Assembly (NCBI GenBank): GCA_037974665.1
Contig: CM075771.1
Coordinates: 43,446,425-43,510,424, forward strand
Direction: 5' to 3'
From: Ehretia macrophylla
Lineage: Eukaryota; Streptophyta; Magnoliopsida; Boraginales; Ehretiaceae
Length of the DNA: 64,000 nucleotides
Below the pieces are notes generated by a model. That model had not been told where the DNA came from. It worked only from the letters and a program-made list of their open reading frames with translations, and made no database searches. Below are positions 59,501 to 64,000 of the stretch, in pieces. The position numbers and the translations under genes are program-made. Every line of letters begins with the position of its first letter. Position 1 is the first letter of the stretch.

Positions 59501-62500
59501 TCCTGAGGAGACTGCTATTGTTGAAGGTACATTCTTGATACTGAATCAACCTGTTAGGTTGCTAATTGATCCAGGTGTTACACATTTGTTTATTACTCCC
59601 TTATGTGTACAACGTGTGAAATTACGAGTTGTATGTTTGCCTTACGAAGTAGAAGTTGGTACTCCGATGGGTTCTAAACTTATTACTTGCTCAGCTTGTA
59701 AAGCATGTAAAATCCAAATTAAGGATAGAGAATTCTCAGCCAATCTTATAGTGTTACCCATTCGAGACTATGAAGTCATCTTAGGGATGGACTGGTTGGC
59801 AAAGAATCATGCCCAACTAGATTACCGGACGAAGATTGTGACATTCCAGATACCTGGTCAACCAATATTGGATGCAATGGGTCGAAGAGACTTCACCGGG
59901 AGTTCCATCATTTCATCTACGAAAGCAGTGAAGTCCTTGAGAAAAGAGTATAGTGGATACTTAGCTTACCTCATCAACAAGCCATCGGACAAAACTAAGT
60001 TGGAGGAGATGCCAGTGATTAAAGATTATGCGAATGTGTTTCTAGAAGAATTGCCCAATTTACCCCCGGACTGGGAGATCGAGTTCATAATAGAATTACT
60101 GCCTGGCACCCAGCCGATATCTAAAGCTCCCTATCGTATGGCACCAACCGAGCTACAAGAATTGAAGAACCAATTGCAAGGATTGTTGAAGAAGGGGTTC
60201 ATTCAACCAAGTTCTTCTCCGTGGGGTGCACCAGTCCTATTTTTAAAGAAAAAAGACGGAACGTTGAGACTATGAATCGATTATTGAGGATTGAACCAAG
60301 TGACCGTCAATAATAAATACCCACTTCCACTGATCGACGAGTTGTTTGATCAACTTCATGGAGCTGAAGTGTATTCAAAACTCGACTTGAGACAAGGGTA
60401 CTACCAGTTGCTGATCAAAAAGGAGGATGTGCCTAAAACGGCTTTCAGGACAAGATATGGCATTATGAATTTGTGGTGATGCCATTTGCGCTAACTAATG
60501 CCCCTGCAGCTTTTATGAACTTGATGCACAGGGTGTTTCAACCCTACTTGGACCAATTTGTGGTGATCTTTATTGATGATATTTTGGTATACTCGAAATC
60601 CGAGGCTGAGCATGAACAACATCTGCGATTGGTATTGTAGAAACTTCGAGAGCATCAATTGTATGCGAAGTTTAGCAAATGCAAATTTTGGTTGCGGCAG
60701 ATTGCATTCTTGGGGCACATTATATCCCAAGAGGGAATAGCGGTGGACCCATCAAAGATAGAAGCGGTGATGTCTTGGAAGAAGCCGAAAAATGTTACGG
60801 AAGTTCGGAGTTTTCTCGGTCTAGCCGGCTATTATCGGAGGTTCGTAAAGGATTTCTCAAAGATTGCAGACTGCTTACAAAGCTCACTAAAAAGAAAACA
60901 AAGTTCGTGTGGGATGACAGGTGTGAGAACAACTTTCAAGAGCTGAAGAAAAGATTGACTACCGCACATGTTCTTGCATTGCTTGAAGGGAGTCAAGGCT
61001 TTGTAATCTATAGCGATGCTTCCAAAGAAGGACTGGGGTGTGTGTTAATGCAAAATGGTAGAGTGATTGCGTATGCCTCTAGGAAGCCCAAGCCGTATGA
61101 ATTGAATTACCCGACGCATGATTTGGAGTTAGCGGCTATTGTGTTTGCACTCAAGAAATGGAGGCACTATCTGTGGGGTAACAAGTTTGCGGTGTTTACT
61201 GATCACAAGAGCTTGAAGTACTTGTTCTCACAAAAAGAGTTGAACATGAGGCAAAGGCGGTGGATAAAGCTTTTGGATGATTATAACTGCACAATCAATT
61301 ATGTGCCCAGTAAAGCAAATGTAGTTGCAGATGCCTTAAGTCGGAAAACGAGCATGGCAAAACTGAAAGTTAAGGTGCAGAAGTTGTTAAAGGAAGTATT
61401 TTTGTGGAATCCACAATTGACTCAAAAAGGGTTATTATTTGCCACTACACAAATTCAATCGACCTTGTTGTCTGAATTACGAGAGGCTCAACAGAAGGAC
61501 CAACATTTTCAGAAGATTAAATAAAGTAACACAGATTTCAAGTTTCATGGTAATGGTATTTGGAGGTTCAGGAATTAAATTTGTGTTCCTAATGATCCAG
61601 AGTTGAAAAAGAAGATTCTTGAAGAAGCCCATAACTCAAGGTACACTATTCATCCTGGTGGAACAAAGATGTACCGGGATTTGAAGCAACACTATTGGTG
61701 GAATAACATGAAGAGAGAGATCGCGGAGTTTGTGGCACGATGTTTGACTTGCCAGAGAGTCAAAGTAGAACATCAACGACCGGCAGGTTTACTTCAACTG
61801 TTGGAAATTCCCCGATGGAAATGGGAACATATAACTATGGACTTCGTCATGGACCTGCCCAGGTCACAAAAGGGTCATGACGCCGTATGGGTCATAGTGG
61901 ATAGATTGACTAAGTCAGCGCACTTCTTACCGATGAACAAGGAGGATAGTCCTGAGAAACTGGAACATATGTATGTGGCGGATATTATAAGGTTGCACGG
62001 GATGCCTGTGAGTATTGTGTCAGATAGGGATCCTCGTTTTACTTCCCGATTTTGGAAGAGATTGCAAGAAGCTTTGGGAACGAAGTTAAGTTTCAGTACA
62101 GCTTATTACCCTCAAACTGATGGACAATCTGAGAGAACTATTCAGATTCTGGAGGATATGCTGAGGGCGTGTGTTCTAGACTTCGGAAAAGGTTGGGAAA
62201 AATATCTGCCCTTAGTGGAGTTCGCCTATAATAAAAACTATCAGGCCACTATCGGAATGGCCCCATGTGAGGCATTGTATGGACGTAAGTGTCGATCCCC
62301 AATTTACTAGGATGAGGTAGGTGAGACGAAGACTTTTTACCCGACCCTTCTACCTGAACTCATGAAGACTGTTGATAATGTCCACCTCGTCCGGAAATGG
62401 ATGCTTACCGCCCAAAGCAGGTAGAAAAGTTATGCAGACCGACGGAGACGGAGTCTAGAGTTTGAGGTCGGCGACAAGGTGTTCTTGAAGATATCACCTC

Positions 62501-62943
62501 GAAGGGGACTGATTAAACATGGCAAGGGTGAAAAGTTGAGCCCGAGGTTTGTAGGACTATTTGGGATAATTGAAAAGGTTGGCAAATTGGCGTATCGTCT
62601 AGAACTACCCCAAAACCTCTCAAATACTCATGATGTCTTTCATGTTTCAATGCTACGGAAGTATCATCCTAATCCATCGCATATCTTGGAGCCTGAGCCG
62701 TTGCAGCTTCGGGAGAACTTGTCTTATGAAGAGAAGTCCATCCGGATTCTAGACCAACAAGATCGGGAGTTGCGCAACAAATCTATACCAATGGTGAAAG
62801 TGTTGTGGGATCACCATGGAGTTGAAGAAGCAACGTGGGAAAGGGCGAGACCAGATGGAGCAACAGTATCTGGCATTATTTCAAAGGTAAAAATTGAATT
62901 TCGGGACGAAATTCTTTTAAGGAGGAGAGGATGTGAGGCTTGA
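59490..62943 (+). pseudogene. Element G pol remnant: PR, RT, RNase H, IN, chromodomain-like tail
   Basis: Protease region with LLIDPG and VILGMDWLAKNHAQLDYRTK (about 59560-59830). Reverse transcriptase with [21 protein letters not shown] and the catalytic [11 protein letters not shown] (about 60240-60600). RNase H with [15 protein letters not shown] and [11 protein letters not shown] (about 61000-61230). Integrase zinc domain with HPGGTKMYRDL and CLTCQRVK (about 61650-61765), and core with MDFVMDLP, SDRDPRFTSRFW and PQTDGQSERTIQ (about 61840-62150). C-terminal SH3-like part and chromodomain-like LRNKSIPMVKVLWDHHG (about 62770-62825). The last reading frame crosses the polypurine tract and ends 12 bases inside the 3' LTR. 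The chromodomain directs integration toward marked heterochromatin in this family. The remnant is broken. Confidence 0.9.
62896..62931 (+). promoter_or_regulatory. Element G hairpin and polypurine tract
   Basis: The perfect inverted repeat GAATTTCG-GGA-CGAAATTC (62896-62914) precedes AAGGAGGAGAGGA (62919-62931), which abuts the 3' LTR. Here both also lie in the terminal pol reading frame. Confidence 0.9.
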
Positions 62944-64000
62944 CCTCAATTTGAATACGATACATCGGTTCGTGTGCCCAAGCCTAGAATTGCGTGCCTT
63001 GACCTAGGTTTAAGAGTCGTGTCTCGTTTTATGTGCCTTGCATTGAATTACGTGCATTCATTTAGAGTTGCGCGCATTTGCTTGGGAAACGTGCATTTGT
63101 CTCGTAGTTCATGCCCTACCTCATAATGCGTGCCCTAGACCTAGGTAAGCGTGCCCGTACGCTAATCAAGAGAGCATCTTACACGAAGCACTAGATTATT
63201 AATTAATTCTACAAACTCCACTAACTAATATTAAAATGCTAATTCAACTCACTAGAAGACGAAATTTCACCAAAAGCCAAACATTCTTATTCTTTATTCT
63301 TTATTCTTTTGTACATCCCAAACACACAATAAAATAATGCTCAAAACATGACAAAAAATTCAGATTGGAACACTAGCTTGGCCGACCACATGATGCATTT
63401 GACAAGAATTTACATAATTCAAAAATCATACCTAGACAAGCCTATAACACAAAGCATAAAAAAATGACCTAAAACCCTACCCAATGCACCACAATCTTGG
63501 CCCACGCAATTTCCCATGCTAAGATGATTCAAAATATGCTCTTGAAGACACAAAAATCAGAAATTTTGAATCCTTAGGCCGACACACTCACAAACACCAA
63601 CATTTCATTCATTTCATTCTCTCATCCTCTCATTTTCTCTCACCCTCTGGGCCTAGGCTGCTTCATCACTCTCCATAGCTTAAGCTCATCATCCTAAGGT
63701 TCATCTAGACACTCAAGGCCCTAGGAAGCTCGACCAAGCAAGCTAGAAGCAAAGAGACATGCATGCATGCTCATAGAACACTCATTCGGCCCTAGGTATG
63801 TTTGATAGCTTTTCTTCCATCTCCCTTTTGTTCTAACCACATGCACATGCTAAGGACATTGTAACTCAGCTAGGAATTAAAGAAATCAAGCAATATCTCT
63901 CGGCCAAACAAGGAGAGAAGGCCATTTGGACATCTTCAAGAGTTTTGAGCATCATTTGTTGTCAATAGGCTAAGGTGAGGGTTAATCCTTTTTAAAAGCT
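62932..64000 (+). repeat. Element G 3' LTR, first 1,069 bp
   Basis: It starts TGTGAGGCTTGACC, followed by a short U3 repeat array (62945-63170) and A/T-rich sequence that matches C's LTR reversed. The window ends inside it, so the terminus and any target-site duplication are not visible. Confidence 0.92.

Larger units (their letters stand above)
56597..64000 (+). mobile_element. Element G: plus-strand autonomous-type Ty3/gypsy chromovirus, broken
   Basis: Order: partial 5' LTR (to 58108), primer site, leader, gag from 58378, pol to about 62943, hairpin and polypurine tract, and 3' LTR from 62932 running past the window. The gene order protease, reverse transcriptase, RNase H, integrase is that of Ty3/gypsy. 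The integrase tail carries a chromodomain-like segment, and with the long LTR this points to the Tekay/Del group of chromoviruses. It is the most complete coding copy here but looks dead, with roughly eight to ten breaks. Confidence 0.92.

Overview
The window is heterochromatic DNA from a flowering plant, probably a eudicot. Long-LTR Ty3/gypsy retrotransposons with an initiator-Met tRNA primer site and a chromovirus-type integrase tail are nested in one another and next to a large tandem satellite. I cannot name the species. I see no host gene, tRNA, rRNA or CRISPR in 64 kb.

Left third (1-28718): four layers of LTR elements. Element C is a minus-strand autonomous-type chromovirus (Tekay/Del-like), now broken. 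Its 5' LTR ends at 28718 directly against satellite. Its 3' LTR (439-1017 here) is interrupted by the end of another plus-strand LTR (E, 1-438). Element B (minus, 3486-24311) sits inside C's pol and is flanked by ACTTC/ATTTC. Element A (plus, 4978-15499) sits inside B's 3' LTR and is flanked by a perfect TACTA duplication. A and B form a non-autonomous, LARD-like pair. Each has about 3.7-3.8 kb LTRs, a primer-binding site, a polypurine tract and a colinear internal domain of about 2.9 kb with no recognisable protein. LTR divergence by eye falls in nesting order: C about 4%, B about 2-3%, A under 2%.

Middle (28719-53295): about 24.6 kb of a head-to-tail satellite with a 341-bp monomer, about 72 copies, and no transposon inside. 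Two higher-order organisations are visible. One is a tandem pair of 19- and 20-monomer blocks (30084-36515 and 36516-43337). The other is a 6-monomer unit of about 2.05 kb (48429 to the end, two full copies and one partial). Each monomer carries helically phased A-tracts and a 15-bp dyad.

Right part (53291-64000): the satellite stops inside the gag of a minus-strand relative of C (element F, with gag start, leader, primer site and part of its 5' LTR). F's LTR abuts, head to head, the partial 5' LTR of a plus-strand relative (element G). G carries gag, protease, reverse transcriptase, RNase H, integrase and chromodomain-like remnants, then a 3' LTR that runs out of the window.

How the parts relate: the autonomous-type family (C, F, G) and the non-coding family (A, B) share LTR end motifs, primer site, a leader block just after the primer site, and a hairpin plus polypurine tract before the 3' LTR. 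A and B were therefore plausibly mobilised by proteins of the C/F/G family. All coding elements here are fossils. Percent identities, copy counts and repeat boundaries were estimated by reading, not by alignment software.
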